Notes: generated by a model from the letters alone, not told the origin. A stretch of DNA of 64,000 nt from Microbacterium flavescens (GCF_018588945.1 NZ_JAFIWA010000001.1:186001-250000), one strand, 5' to 3'; positions 25,736 through 35,151 are shown, numbered from the stretch's first letter. Numbers and translations are program-made.

Positions 25736-25978
25736 TCAGGGGGCGGGGCGGTACTTCATCCGCGCGGCGCGCATCGTGCGCTGCTCAAACAGGCCCATCA
25801 CGAGCAGGCCGAGCGCGGCGAGAGCGATCAGCACCCAGCCGGCGATGGTGTACCACTCGCCCGCGAACGCCGCCGGTGCCAGCTGCACGGCGAAGATCCC
25901 GAGAAACACCGACAGGCCGAACCAGACCATGCCGTTCGAGATCGCGGCGGCGCGTGCGATCCGCTCCCGCTTCTTCAT
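25736..25978 (-). CDS. Two-helix small membrane protein
   Basis: The protein is 80 residues from the ATG complement at 25976-25978 (MKKRERIARAAA), chosen because GGGAGG lies 8 nt upstream. It has two hydrophobic segments (about 18-37 and 44-63) and a basic tail ending RMKYRPAP. The positively charged N-terminus suggests a cytosolic N-terminus. No functional motif is visible. Confidence 0.6.
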   Translation of the reverse strand: MKKRERIARAAAISNGMVWFGLSVFLGIFAVQLAPAAFAGEWYTIAGWVLIALAALGLLVMGLFEQRTMRAARMKYRPAP

Positions 25979-26308
25979 GTGCCCAACCTCCCACCGCAGC
26001 CGCGCGGTGTCCACCCAGTCACAGCGCTTTCAGAGTCCCAGACAAACCGGGGAGAGGCAGCCGGCCTGCGACCGACTAAACGCGCCGCTACGCGGCCTGT
26101 CCTTTGATCCCAAGGGTCGAGCCGGAAACTCCGAGCCTAAGCCAGCTCCTTCGGCTCCGTTCTCTCCGGTCGCTCTTTGCAGACTCCACCCTCCGCTGCG
26201 CTCCGGGATCCGCTTAGCAACCGCTCCTTTCGGGCACTGCGCCGCCTCCGCTGGCACCGGCACTACGTGTCCGGCCCGACGCCGGGGAAACGGTGAAGGG
26301 AGAGGGCG
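25979..26308. other. Intergenic stretch without recognised gene
   Basis: This 330-bp gap lies between divergent genes. It holds the ribosome site of the gene to the left and AGGGAGAGGG before the ATG at 26309. Short C/T-rich runs (GCTCCTTTCGGGC, CTCCTTCGGCTCC) occur, but no tRNA, long repeat or convincing ORF. Confidence 0.5.
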
Positions 26309-26738
26309 ATGAGCGAAAGCAACACGGACCTGGTCACTCTGTGGGAGGCGGCACAGCGCGTCATGGCCACCACCGGCAACGTCGAACGGGCGACCAACGA
26401 GACAGTGCGCCGCGAATGGGCCGCCATCGACGCCGAACTCATCCGGCTCGGCATCCCCACCCGCGACCCGCCACGGAGCATCGGGACCGGGACGGGCGTG
26501 GTGGACCGGACAGAACGACACCGGTCGGATCATCGGGATCTGGGCCGAGTCCTATGAGGAAGCCGTCATCGAACTGGCGACATCGTGGAAAGCGCAGATC
26601 GTGTGGTGCGTCGCAGACACCGACCTCGAGGTGCGGAACCGCTACCCCCGCGGCAAGCAAGGCGAACCGTGCATCCACCCCGTCACCACCGAACCCATCC
26701 CCGGACCCGACTACGCACCCCTCGCGCCGCTGTTCTGA
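26309..26738 (+). pseudogene. Frameshifted ICE-associated hypothetical gene
   Basis: Frame one starts at ATG 26309 (MSESNTDLVTLWEAAQRV), has a good ribosome site, and loses protein character after about residue 58. The +1 frame picks it up (AWWTGQNDTGRIIGIWAES, then SWKAQIVWCVADTDLEV) and runs to TGA 26736-26738. The switch lies near a G/C-rich tract at about 26480-26500. Together they would encode about 142 residues. The family is unknown. It may be a true lesion or a homopolymer sequencing error. Confidence 0.6.
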
Positions 26739-26755
26739 CACCCCAGGAGATCCCT

Positions 26756-26995
26756 GTGCTGAACACCCAGCCCACCCTGCTCGGGCTCGAGCTCAAAACG
26801 ACCATCGCGATGAGAGCCGGCCAGCAGAAGGTCTGGCAATGCGCGCAGTGCGGACTCGTCGCCGTGCAATCCAGCCTCGCCCCCGGAACGATGGGCCCCT
26901 GCCCGGCCTGCGGAAACGACACCTGGTGGAGCCAGCAGCTCCCTGTCGCAGGGCTGCGAGATCCCGAGCAACCGACCGCAGAAGCCCACGACTGA
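26756..26995 (+). CDS. Zinc-ribbon protein of 79 residues
   Basis: A GTG at 26756, preceded by AGGAG at a spacing of 6, gives MLNTQPTLLGLEL and then a zinc ribbon with CAQCG and CPACGNDTWW Cys pairs about 22 residues apart. No membrane segment is present. It directly follows the frameshifted gene and precedes the SRAP gene. A role in DNA or RNA binding is plausible but not shown. Confidence 0.6.
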   Translation: MLNTQPTLLGLELKTTIAMRAGQQKVWQCAQCGLVAVQSSLAPGTMGPCPACGNDTWWSQQLPVAGLRDPEQPTAEAHD

Positions 26996-27059
26996 GGACA
27001 CGGGGGCGGCCTGCCGAGAAGAGGCTGCGCAGTCGGCCGGGAGGCGGAGAATGGGCGAC

Positions 27060-27767
27060 ATGTGCGGAAGATTTGCCCTGAACGCCAAGACCGATGAGAT
27101 CATCCGCGAGTTCGTCGCCGACGGCGGCGATTTCCGCGACTGGACCCCCAGGTACTCGATCGCGCCCACCCAGATCGTGCCGATCGTACGGGAACGCGCC
27201 GACCCGGCGAAGGGGGAGTTCCGCCGGCAGCTCGACGCGGCGGTGTGGAACTTCCACCCGTCGTTCATGAAGGACTCCAAACGCCCGAACTTCAACACCC
27301 GCATCGAGACCGTCGCGACCAACGGGCTCTGGAAAGGCGCGTTCGCATCCTCCAGGGCGCTGTTTCCGATGCGCGGATACTTTGAGTGGACAGGCACCGC
27401 GGGCAACAAGCAGCCGCACTTCCTGCACTCCAAAGACGGCGGGCTCCTCGCGGCCGCCGGGATCTACACCGCCCGGAAGATCGAGGACGACTGGGAAGTG
27501 TCAGCGTCGATCATCACCCGGCCGGCACGAGACGCGTCGGGGGAGATCCACGACCGGATGCCGGTGTTCCTCGAATCGGAAGTGTGGGACGAATACCTGT
27601 CCCCGGAGAAGCTCGACGACGACGGCAAGGCTGACATGGTGCAGCTGCTCACCATCGAATCCGACCGGGTGGCCGGAACAATCACCAGCTACGACGTCGC
27701 CCGGAAAGTCAACAACACTCGCACCGCAGACCCCAGCGACCCAACGCTTATCGAACCGCTGGATTGA
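27060..27767 (+). CDS. SRAP/YedK-HMCES family abasic-site processing protein
   Basis: The protein is 235 residues from ATG 27060, so that Cys2 (MCGRFAL) becomes the N-terminal nucleophile that crosslinks to abasic sites. The ATG at 27051 has the better-spaced GGAGGCGGAG site and may be used instead. Other family residues are visible: FNTRIETV (Asn), GYFEW (Glu) and IHDRMP (His). The family shields abasic sites in single-stranded DNA and is found on mobile elements, where it may protect transferring DNA. Confidence 0.88.
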   Translation: MCGRFALNAKTDEIIREFVADGGDFRDWTPRYSIAPTQIVPIVRERADPAKGEFRRQLDAAVWNFHPSFMKDSKRPNFNTRIETVATNGLWKGAFASSRALFPMRGYFEWTGTAGNKQPHFLHSKDGGLLAAAGIYTARKIEDDWEVSASIITRPARDASGEIHDRMPVFLESEVWDEYLSPEKLDDDGKADMVQLLTIESDRVAGTITSYDVARKVNNTRTADPSDPTLIEPLD

Positions 27768-27808
27768 CGCGGCAGAAGCACGCACCCCGGCGGCCGCCTG
27801 GATGGTCT

Positions 27809-27832
27809 CAATTGTCCAATGGCCCGTTGGAC
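27809..27832. promoter_or_regulatory. Palindromic site upstream of the yhcG-type gene
   Basis: ATTGTCCAA (27811-27819) and TTGGAC (27827-27832) form an inverted repeat 40 bp before the ATG at 27872. The same motif recurs as a longer perfect palindrome inside the gene. Two copies, one at the promoter, suggest an operator or nuclease/methylase-related site. Confidence 0.45.
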
Positions 27833-28151
27833 TTCTCTGTCGGGCGGTTAGGGGATGCTGGAAGCGTGGCAATGATCGAACCCTCGGACTACGCGCAGAC
27901 GCTGGACGCTCTGAAGCGACGTGTCCGCGAGGCCCGGTTTGCCGCGCAACGCAAAGCCAACACGGAACTGATCAGCCTGTACTGGCACATCGGCAAAACC
28001 ATCCTGCAACGACAGAAGGCAGAGCCGTGGGGGAGCGGTGTAATGGGCAGGCTCGCCGACGATCTCCGCGCCGAGTTCCCTTCGATGCGGGGATTTTCAC
28101 GCGCCAATCTCTTCTACATGCGCAAGTTCGCCGAGGCCTGGCCGGACGAGG

Positions 28152-28186
28152 CGGCAATTGTCCAACAGCCCATTGGACAATTGCCG
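28152..28186. repeat. Perfect 14-bp inverted repeat inside the yhcG-type gene
   Basis: CGGCAATTGTCCAA (28152-28165) and TTGGACAATTGCCG (28173-28186) flank a 7-nt centre. The repeat encodes the conserved IVQQPIGQLPW segment. Its core duplicates the promoter-proximal palindrome at 27809-27832. Confidence 0.8.
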
Positions 28187-28559
28187 TGGAGCCATATCAT
28201 CGACCTCCTCGACAAACTCGACAACACCGAGCTCCGGAACTGGTACGCAGGCAAGGACGTCCAGAACGGGTGGAGCCGAGCTGTGCTCACCCACCAGATC
28301 AGCACCCGCCTCAATGACCGCGAGGGTGCCGCCCCCACTAACTTCTCCTCTGCGCTCGAGACGGTCGATTCCGAACTCGCGCAACAGATTACGAAGGACC
28401 CTTTCGCGCTCGACTTTCTCGCCATCGGCGCCGATACCACCGAACGCGACCTGGAAGAACGACTCACCGCACGCATCGTCGACACCCTCCGTGAACTCGG
28501 CGCAGGGTTCGCGTTCGTCGGGCGCCAGGTCCACTTCGAAGTCGATGGAGACGATTTCT

Positions 28560-28598
28560 ACGTCGATTGTTCCGATTCTCGTATTATTCCGATCGCCG
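28560..28598 (+). repeat. Left terminal inverted repeat of the RIT-like element
   Basis: Starting with ACGTCGATTGTTCCGATTCT, these 39 bp match the complement of 38619-38657 at all but about five positions. They include the 10-bp motif ATTATTCCGA (28583-28592), which also occurs at 38569-38578 and, inverted, at 38625-38634. It is a probable recombinase binding site. Confidence 0.88.
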
Positions 28599-28603
28599 TG
28601 TAA

Positions 28604-28998
28604 GCGGGCCACTGCGGCGTGGGGGAGTCACATGGCGGGCTCGGGATAATGAGCTGCTGTCTGATCCACGTAAAGCTGCGCATCCGCGATACGTTGCGCG
28701 GAACGTGCTGCAGATAGTTGAGCGGGAATCGTCCGTTGGGGCAAGAGGTGAACTCACCACATGCGCCACGTGAACATGTGGCGGATCAGAGTGCGAGAGA
28801 CCGACGACTGAGAGCTCTTGCGTTTGCTCCCCACCCTCACCGGGCGCTTTCGCGGATTGGGTCCTGCGAGAACTGGTCTCCGGCGGAACGCGGAGGCCGG
28901 GTATCACTGTCCGGAGTCGCCGGTGACGACTCTGTGGTCCTGCACAGTCGTCTGCAGTCCCGACTTGCACAGCTTTGCGTTCTGGTCTCTGGCCGGCG
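28604..28998. other. No recognised gene, left flank of the RIT-like cargo
   Basis: The 395 bp after the truncated nuclease hold only frames with no family resemblance on either strand. They look like inert flank or eroded sequence between the left terminal repeat and the decayed hydrolase gene. Confidence 0.5.
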
Positions 28999-29420
28999 TC
29001 ACTTCTCGTCGATGGTGGCGGTGATCTGTTGGATGGTGGTCACGGCCTGGTCGATGGCGGTGATCATGGCGTCGTATTGGGAGTGTTCCCCTTCCATTCC
29101 GGTCGGGTATCTCTGGGTGAGGAAGTAGTCAGGCATCCCCCGTGTACGTATAGCAACACCGGATGTGCTGCGTCTGCACTCTTGATGAGCATCCCCTGCT
29201 GCACACCGTTGATGTCGACGCGGATCTTCTCTGAAATGCTGCCGGGAAGCTGCCGCCCATTTTCGTCGACAATGGGTTTCGGCTTTCCGCGGCTCCGCAG
29301 CAGCAGCACACCAACCAGGAAGAGAAAGTAGCCCAGTACCCCGGAAGCGACGAGCAGCAGAATGCGCGCGATCGTTCGGGCGAGCGATGGAGTAGAACCG
29401 CTTCCCCAGTGAGCGGCCAT
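28999..29420 (-). pseudogene. Truncated, frameshifted alpha/beta-hydrolase remnant
   Basis: From the ATG complement at 29418-29420 the frame encodes a membrane-anchored N-terminus (ILLLVASGVLGYFLFLVGVL). A hydrolase start follows (SEKIRVDINGVQQGM, then PVLLYVHGG, the oxyanion-loop motif). Immediately after HGG the family continuation MPDYFLTQRYPTG lies in another frame. It then passes into unrelated sequence ending in TGA at 28999-29001. The catalytic Ser, Asp and His region is absent, so it cannot be active. Confidence 0.72.
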
Positions 29421-29616
29421 GAGAACCCCCGTATCGCTCGATGTCGTGCACCCAGGCTAGAGCGCGGCGGCGCTGTGAGGCACCTCGCGAGTCCCCGTCT
29501 TGGAAGGGAGTGGTGCTCCATACTGGACAAGCCAGGTATCAGCCTGGTCCTATTCTCCGACGGGAAGGACCCGTAGCGTGGGCAGCGGACCGACAACGCC
29601 ACCGAAGGAGACCTCC

Positions 29617-31986
29617 GTGCCGATCGACGACGCGACCATCGAGGCCCTCGATGCCTGGTGGCGAGCCGCGAACTACCTGTCAGTCGGCCAGATCTACCTG
29701 CTCGACAACCCGCTGCTGCGGCATCCGCTCACCAATGAGCACATCAAGCCGCGTCTACTGGGGCATTTCGGCACGGTCCCCGGCCTGAACCTGATCTATG
29801 CGCACATGAACCGCGCGATCCGCGAGCGCGAGCTCGACGCGCTCTACATCGCCGGTCCCGGGCATGGCGGACCGGCGATGGTCGCGGGCGCGTGGCTCGA
29901 CGGCACGTACACCGAGCGCTACCCGGAGGTCACGCGCGACGAAGCGGGCATGCAGCGGCTGTTCCGGCAGTTCTCCTTTCCCGGCGGCATCCCGAGCCAC
30001 GCGGCGCCCGAGACACCCGGGTCGATCCACGAGGGCGGCGAGCTCGGCTACTCGCTGTCGCACGCATTCGGCGCCGCGTTCGACAACCCCGGCCTGACGG
30101 TGGTCGGCGTCGTGGGCGACGGCGAGGCCGAGACCGGTCCGCTGGCGACGGCCTGGCACTCGAACAAGTTTCTGAATCCCCTCACCGACGGCACGGTGCT
30201 TCCGATCCTGCACCTCAACGGGTGGAAGATCGCGAACCCGACGGTGCTCGCGCGCATCCCCGACGAGGAGCTGCTCGATCTGTTTCGCGGGTACGGGTAC
30301 GAGCCGCTGCTGGTCGGGTTCGAGGCATCCGATGAGCACGACCGGGTGCACCGTGCCTTCGCCGGAGTGATCGACGATGCGCTCGATCGCATCGCCGCAA
30401 TCCGCGAGCGGGCGAACGATGGCGACGAGACGCGTCCGCGGTGGCCGATGATCATCCTGCGCTCCCCGAAGGGATGGACCGGCCCCGCCCAGGTCGACGG
30501 CGAACCGGTCGAAGGGACGTGGCGGTCGCATCAGGTGCCGTTGTCGGGCGTGCGCGACAACGCCGAGCATCGCGCGCTGCTCGAGGAATGGCTGCGCTCG
30601 TACCGACCGGAGAAGCTCTTCGGCGGCGACGGCTCCCCGCTGCCCACCACGATCGCCCTGGCACCCATGGGCGACAAGCGCATGAGCGCCTCGCCGCACG
30701 CAAACGCCGGGGTGCGGCATCCGCTCGACCTTCCCGACTTCCGTGACGGGGCCGTCGATGTCGACGAGCGCGAGCGAGGGGCGACGGATGCCGAGGCCAC
30801 ACGTGTGCTCGGAGGGCTCTTGGCCGAGGTTATCCGGCGAAATCCCACCGACTTCCGGTTGTTCGGTCCCGACGAGGTCGCCTCGAACCGGCTCGCGCCA
30901 GCCGTGTACGAGGTGACCGCGAAGCAGTGGGTGGCCGAGACACTGCCCGTCGATCGCGACCTCGCGCCGGCGGGGCGCGTCATGGAGATGCTCAGCGAGC
31001 ACCAGTGCCAGGGCTGGCTCGAGGGCTACCTGCTCACCGGTCGGCACGGGGTATTCACCTCATACGAGGCGTTCATCCATATCGTCGACTCGATGTTCAA
31101 CCAGCACGCCAAGTGGCTGCAGGCAGCTGCGCAAGTGCCGTGGCGAGAGCCGATCGCGAGTTTCAATTACCTGTTGTCCAGTCACGTGTGGCAGCAGGAC
31201 CACAACGGGTTCACGCATCAGGACCCCGGCTTTCTCGACGTCGTCGTGAACAAGAGCGCCGAGGTGGTGCGGGTCTATCTGCCGTTCGACGCGAACACGC
31301 TGCTGTCGACGTACGACCACTGCCTGCGCTCGCGCGGTTACGTCAATGTGGTCGTGGCAGGCAAGCAGCCGCATCCGCAGTGGCTCACGATGGACGAGGC
31401 GATCCGCCACTGCACGCGCGGACTCGGCACCTTCGACTGGGCCGGCACCGATGTCGCCGGCGAAGCCCCGGACGTCGTGCTCGCGGCGGCGGGGGATGTT
31501 CCGACGCTCGAAATGCTCGCCGCGGCATCGCTGCTGCGCGAGGGCACTCCCGATCTCAAGGTGCGGGTTGTGAACGTGGTCGACCTCATGCGACTGCAGT
31601 CCGCGCATGAGCACCCCCACGGTCTATCCGATGATGACTACGACGCGATCTTCACGACGGATCGGCCGGTGATCTTCGCCTTCCACGGCTACCCGTGGCT
31701 GGTGCATAGGCTCGCCTACAAACGCGCCGGACACGTGCACCTGCACGTGCGCGGTTACAAGGAGAAGGGCACGACCACCACGCCGTTCGACATGGTGATG
31801 CTCAACGACCTCGACCGGTATCGGCTCGCGATCGACGCCATCGACCGCGTGCCGGGGTTCGCCGAGCGGTACGCCGGGTTTCGGCAGGAGCTGCAGGATC
31901 GCCGCATCCGCGCCCGCCAGTACACGCGCGAGCACGGCGAAGACATCCCCGAGGTCGCCGACTGGCGCTGGCCCATGCGGTCGTGA
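29617..31986 (+). CDS. xfp: Phosphoketolase (xylulose-5-P/fructose-6-P)
   Basis: The protein is 789 residues from GTG 29617, with GAAGGAG 6 nt upstream; the frame is open from 29500 but without family sequence. The thiamine-diphosphate signature GDGEAETG (about 168-175), [10 protein letters not shown] and WHSNKFLNP match phosphoketolases, as does the length. The enzyme cleaves xylulose-5-phosphate or fructose-6-phosphate with phosphate to acetyl-phosphate plus glyceraldehyde-3- or erythrose-4-phosphate. It is the first gene of the plus-strand cargo in the RIT-like element. Confidence 0.95.
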   Translation: MPIDDATIEALDAWWRAANYLSVGQIYLLDNPLLRHPLTNEHIKPRLLGHFGTVPGLNLIYAHMNRAIRERELDALYIAGPGHGGPAMVAGAWLDGTYTERYPEVTRDEAGMQRLFRQFSFPGGIPSHAAPETPGSIHEGGELGYSLSHAFGAAFDNPGLTVVGVVGDGEAETGPLATAWHSNKFLNPLTDGTVLPILHLNGWKIANPTVLARIPDEELLDLFRGYGYEPLLVGFEASDEHDRVHRAFAGVIDDALDRIAAIRERANDGDETRPRWPMIILRSPKGWTGPAQVDGEPVEGTWRSHQVPLSGVRDNAEHRALLEEWLRSYRPEKLFGGDGSPLPTTIALAPMGDKRMSASPHANAGVRHPLDLPDFRDGAVDVDERERGATDAEATRVLGGLLAEVIRRNPTDFRLFGPDEVASNRLAPAVYEVTAKQWVAETLPVDRDLAPAGRVMEMLSEHQCQGWLEGYLLTGRHGVFTSYEAFIHIVDSMFNQHAKWLQAAAQVPWREPIASFNYLLSSHVWQQDHNGFTHQDPGFLDVVVNKSAEVVRVYLPFDANTLLSTYDHCLRSRGYVNVVVAGKQPHPQWLTMDEAIRHCTRGLGTFDWAGTDVAGEAPDVVLAAAGDVPTLEMLAAASLLREGTPDLKVRVVNVVDLMRLQSAHEHPHGLSDDDYDAIFTTDRPVIFAFHGYPWLVHRLAYKRAGHVHLHVRGYKEKGTTTTPFDMVMLNDLDRYRLAIDAIDRVPGFAERYAGFRQELQDRRIRARQYTREHGEDIPEVADWRWPMRS

Positions 31987-32014
31987 ACCTCATCGGGAGC
32001 GCTGTGCGGTGCTC

Positions 32015-32471
32015 TCATTCGAGGCCGGCGCGCATGGCCTCGTCGAGGGACAATCCCGAGGTATCGGGGAGTTGGATTCTGAACCGTCGCCCGGTGATCG
32101 AATCGACATCGATGCGCACGATATGTTCCTTGGCTCCAGGCTGCACCGGGAACAGCAGCCTGGGCAGTTCCGTCTTCGACAGAGGTCTCTTCAGCACGGC
32201 CTTTGGCCACGACGCCCCATGCCCTGCCGGTGTCGGTGTCCACGTCGTCGGTCTCGAGGGTGACCATCGCACCGTTCGTCACGGCCGACAGTTTCGTTCC
32301 CACGGCCGTGCGGAACACGATGGTGTTCTCGTGGACGCTGAAGTTGACCGGAAAGACGTCAGGACTCTGCCCGCTCGTCGCCGCGATGGCGAGTCGCCCG
32401 AGGGAGGCAGTGCGAAGCAAGCGCCAACAGACACTGGCCTCCAGCGCGACGGGATCCCTTGGCTAGTCCAT
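32015..32471 (-). pseudogene. Decayed pyridoxamine-5'-phosphate-oxidase-like flavoprotein gene
   Basis: Read from the ATG complement at 32469-32471, codon 3 is TAG. The family sequence then follows (WRLLRTASLGRLAI, FPVNFSVHENTIVFRT, MVTLETDDVDTDTG). After about WGVVAKGRAEE the homologous C-terminus (LPRLLFPVQPGAKEH, VRIDVDSITGRRF) continues in a different frame to 32015. One nonsense codon and one frameshift disable it. Family members bind FMN or F420. It lies antisense between xfp and the SulP gene. Confidence 0.72.
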
Positions 32472-32545
32472 GTGGGGAACGGTACTCCGCTCCAGCGCGA
32501 CTGGCCAGAGCACGCGTCTGCAGCGACTGCTCGTAGGCTCTCACC

Positions 32546-32599
32546 ATGATTGCGAGCTCGGCATCCCTTTCCGTGCTGGCGCAGCCTCTGACGCTGTGA
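32546..32599 (+). CDS. Possible 17-residue leader peptide before the SulP gene
   Basis: ATG 32546 starts a frame MIASSASLSVLAQPLTL whose TGA (32597-32599) overlaps the proposed SulP GTG as GTGA. A TAGGCT (32534-32539) six bases before the ATG could be a -10 element of a leaderless transcript. If real, it would couple translation of the permease, which otherwise lacks a ribosome site. Confidence 0.3.
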   Translation: MIASSASLSVLAQPLTL

Positions 32600-34392
32600 C
32601 CGGTGCCGTGCGGACGCTACGCCGCTGGATCCCGGGCCTGGACACGGCGCTCGCATACAGGCGCGCATGGTTGTGGCCTGACATCCGCTCGGGGCTCGTC
32701 CTGACGGCGCTGCTCGTGCCCGCCGGTATGGGCTATGCGCAGGCTGCCGGGCTGCCCGCCTACACCGGCCTCTACGCGACGATCGTGCCCCTTCTCGCCT
32801 ACGCCCTTTTCGGGCCGTCCAAGATCTTGATTATTGGGCCTGACTCGGCACTGGCTCCTCTCATCGCCGCCGCCGTCATCCCCCTCGCGCTCGACGACGA
32901 TAAACGCGCGGTTGCGCTCGCCGGACTTCTCGCGGTCATGGTTGGGGCCATCCTCATTGTCGCAGGCGTCCTCCGCCTCGGCTTCGTAACGGATCTGCTC
33001 TCGAAGCCGATCCGCATCGGCTATCTCAACGGCATCGCCCTCATCGTCATCGTCTCGCAGGTGCCGAAGCTGCTCGGCTTCTCGATCGAAGCGCGCGACC
33101 CGCTACGCGACGTCGGCGGGATCGCCGCGACCGTCGCGGGCGGTGGTATCGGCATCCCCGCTGCACTTCTCGGAGTGGGTGCGATCGCCGTGATCTTCCT
33201 GTTCCGCGTCGTGTGGGGCGGGCGCATCCCTGGCGTGTTCGTCGTCGTCGTCGGCGCCATGGTGATCACTGCGGTCTTCGACCTCGGCCGCGTCGTCCCG
33301 GTGGTCGGCGAGATGCCGCAAGGCTTCCCCACGCCCGCGTTGAGCGGGCTGGAATGGGCGGATGCCGCGGCCCTCGCCGCACCTGCCGTCGGGGTGGCCC
33401 TGATTGCGTTCGCTGACACCGGCGTGCTCTCCCGCACGCTCGCCGCACGGCGCGGCGAGACGGTGAGCGGCAGCCGCGAGATGGCCGGGCTCGGGATCGC
33501 CAACGTCGCGGGAGGCGTGCTGGGCGGATTCCCGATATCGGGCTCGACATCACGCACCCCCGTCGCAGAGGCGGCGGGTGCGCGCTCGCAGCTCGCGGGC
33601 GTCGTCGGTGCGCTCCTGGTGCTCGCGTTCATGATCGTCATCCCCGGCGTCACGCAGTACCTTCCGGAGTCGGTGCTCGGTGCCGTGGTGATCACCGCCG
33701 TCATCACCCTCATCGACGTCCCCGGGTGGGTGCGTCTCTGGAACATCGACCGGCAGGATGCCCTGCTCTCGGTCGCCTCCTTCCTGGGGGTGTTCCTTGC
33801 GGGCGTGCTCGCGGGAATCCTGGTTGCGATCGGCCTGTCGTTCCTCGCCGTCGTGCTGCATGCGTGGCGCCCGTACCGCGCGGAGCTCGGGCGCATCCCC
33901 GGTGTGCGCGGCTACCATGACCGCCGCCGCAATCCCGAGGCGGAGCGGATCCCGGGCGCGGTGATTGTGCGGTGGGACGCCCCCCTCTTCTTCGCGAACT
34001 CCGGCATCTTCGACAGCTGGGTGAGGTCGGTGGTGACGAAGGCGGCGAAGGAAGCCGCGAACGGCGCCCCGGAGGTCCGCACGGTCATCGTCGCTGCAGA
34101 GCCCATCACCGACATCGACACGACGGCGATGGACGACCTCGTCGATCTCGACGAGTATCTCGAGCAGCGGGGGATCGAACTGGTACTCGCCGAAGTGAAG
34201 GGCCCGATCCGCGACCTCATGCAGAAGCACGGCATGTCAGAACGATTCCCGCCCGATCGCTTCCCGCCGACGGTGGGTGCGGCGGTCGACGCCGAGACCG
34301 GCAGTATGCGCAGCGACATCGGAGGCATCGGCGAAGCCCCCGACGATGAGAGCGGACCGCAGGATCCCGAACCGGATCACGACGGACGTTGA
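32596..34392 (+). CDS. SulP family anion permease with STAS domain
   Basis: The protein is about 598 residues from GTG 32596; the frame is open from ATG 32470, but homology begins near LRRWIPGLDTALAYRR. The membrane domain carries the SulP motif PAGMGYAQAAGLPAYTGLYA and about 11-12 helices. A C-terminal STAS domain (about 480-590) contains DITDIDTTAMDDL. SulP proteins transport sulfate, bicarbonate or other anions. Its place after phosphoketolase is shared in other bacteria as I recall, which would suggest linked carbon or anion metabolism, but that is inference. Confidence 0.87.
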   Translation: MTGAVRTLRRWIPGLDTALAYRRAWLWPDIRSGLVLTALLVPAGMGYAQAAGLPAYTGLYATIVPLLAYALFGPSKILIIGPDSALAPLIAAAVIPLALDDDKRAVALAGLLAVMVGAILIVAGVLRLGFVTDLLSKPIRIGYLNGIALIVIVSQVPKLLGFSIEARDPLRDVGGIAATVAGGGIGIPAALLGVGAIAVIFLFRVVWGGRIPGVFVVVVGAMVITAVFDLGRVVPVVGEMPQGFPTPALSGLEWADAAALAAPAVGVALIAFADTGVLSRTLAARRGETVSGSREMAGLGIANVAGGVLGGFPISGSTSRTPVAEAAGARSQLAGVVGALLVLAFMIVIPGVTQYLPESVLGAVVITAVITLIDVPGWVRLWNIDRQDALLSVASFLGVFLAGVLAGILVAIGLSFLAVVLHAWRPYRAELGRIPGVRGYHDRRRNPEAERIPGAVIVRWDAPLFFANSGIFDSWVRSVVTKAAKEAANGAPEVRTVIVAAEPITDIDTTAMDDLVDLDEYLEQRGIELVLAEVKGPIRDLMQKHGMSERFPPDRFPPTVGAAVDAETGSMRSDIGGIGEAPDDESGPQDPEPDHDGR

Positions 34393-34422
34393 CGGATGCC
34401 GCGAGGCGCGGTATCCGTCAAC
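34388..34422 (+). terminator. Hairpin after the SulP gene
   Basis: GTTGACGGAT (34388-34397) pairs perfectly with ATCCGTCAAC (34413-34422). The stem continues through GCCGCG/CGCGGT to an AGG loop. It overlaps the stop codon and has no T run, so termination may be factor-assisted. The following 249 bp hold no convincing gene. Confidence 0.6.
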
Positions 34423-34671
34423 ACGCTCCCGTCGTAGATTGAGTGTCATGGCAGACGAAACCGGAACGGAAGCTGCGGGCGCTCGGTGGGTGCCTGGTGC
34501 TGAGCGTCGGGCTCGGCGCGGTGCTGATGGCGCCGAACCTGCCGGTGCAGCGGCCGGCGCCGTACTCGCTCTCCTCGCCTCCACGAGGTTCGCCGAACCC
34601 ACCCACCCTTGACTCCCCGAGAAGAATGACCCTGACTTGGAATCGAAGTCCGAGCACAAAAGGAGAACACA

Positions 34672-35151
34672 ATGACCATCAACGACGTCGGGCCCCGCCC
34701 GAACGCGTTCGACATCGAAGAAGCCACCCGGCGGAACGAGAACTACCGCACCGTGGCGTGGACCGGGAAGTACCTGCAGGTCACGCTGATGTCCATCCCG
34801 GTCGGGGAGTCCATCGGCCTGGAAGTCCACCCGGACACCGATCAGTTCCTACGCCTCGACGCGGGAGACGGCAAGGCCGTCATGGGCCCGGCCAAGGACC
34901 AGCTCGACTTCGAACAAATCGTCTCCGACGGGTGGTCTGTCCAGGTCCCCGCCGGCACGTGGCACGACGTGATCAACACCGGCGACGAACCGCTGCGCCT
35001 CTACGCGATTTACGCCCCCGTTCACCATGCACCCGGCATCACCCAGGAAACCAGCGACAAGGCCGAACAGGACGAAGCGACCGGCAAGGACGAGCCTCCC
35101 GCCTGGACCGTCCAGCCCGGAGACAGCACGCCCGACGAGCACGCCAGCTGA
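34672..35151 (+). CDS. Cupin domain protein
   Basis: The 159-residue protein has an AAAGGAG ribosome site 7 nt before ATG 34672. A single cupin barrel shows metal-ligand motif 1 (GLEVHPDTDQFLRL, with one His and a Gln) and motif 2 (VPAGTWHDVINTG). A charged C-terminal extension follows. It is a mononuclear cupin of unknown reaction, small and cytosolic. It is the last plus-strand cargo gene and converges with the recombinase operon. Confidence 0.85.
   Translation: MTINDVGPRPNAFDIEEATRRNENYRTVAWTGKYLQVTLMSIPVGESIGLEVHPDTDQFLRLDAGDGKAVMGPAKDQLDFEQIVSDGWSVQVPAGTWHDVINTGDEPLRLYAIYAPVHHAPGITQETSDKAEQDEATGKDEPPAWTVQPGDSTPDEHAS

Larger units (their letters stand above)
27872..28603 (+). pseudogene. 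YhcG-type (DUF1016) PDDEXK nuclease, 5' part, interrupted
   Basis: From ATG 27872 (MIEPSDYAQTLDALKRRV) comes the DUF1016 N-terminal domain (KANTELISLYWHIGK, FPSMRGFSRANLFYM, QQPIGQLPWSHI). The start of the C-terminal nuclease domain follows (HFEVDGDDFYVD). At base 28560 the family sequence stops and 12 foreign codons lead to TAA at 28601-28603. The rest of the nuclease resumes at 38676. Joining 27872-28559 to 38676-39022 gives 345 codons in frame with a restored DDFYVDLLFFH motif. YhcG-like proteins are nucleases often found in defence and mobile-element contexts. Confidence 0.9.

Noticed and set aside
28718..29128. 136-residue plus-strand frame at the left of the transposon
   Set aside because: It has no family resemblance and overlaps the decayed hydrolase on the other strand.
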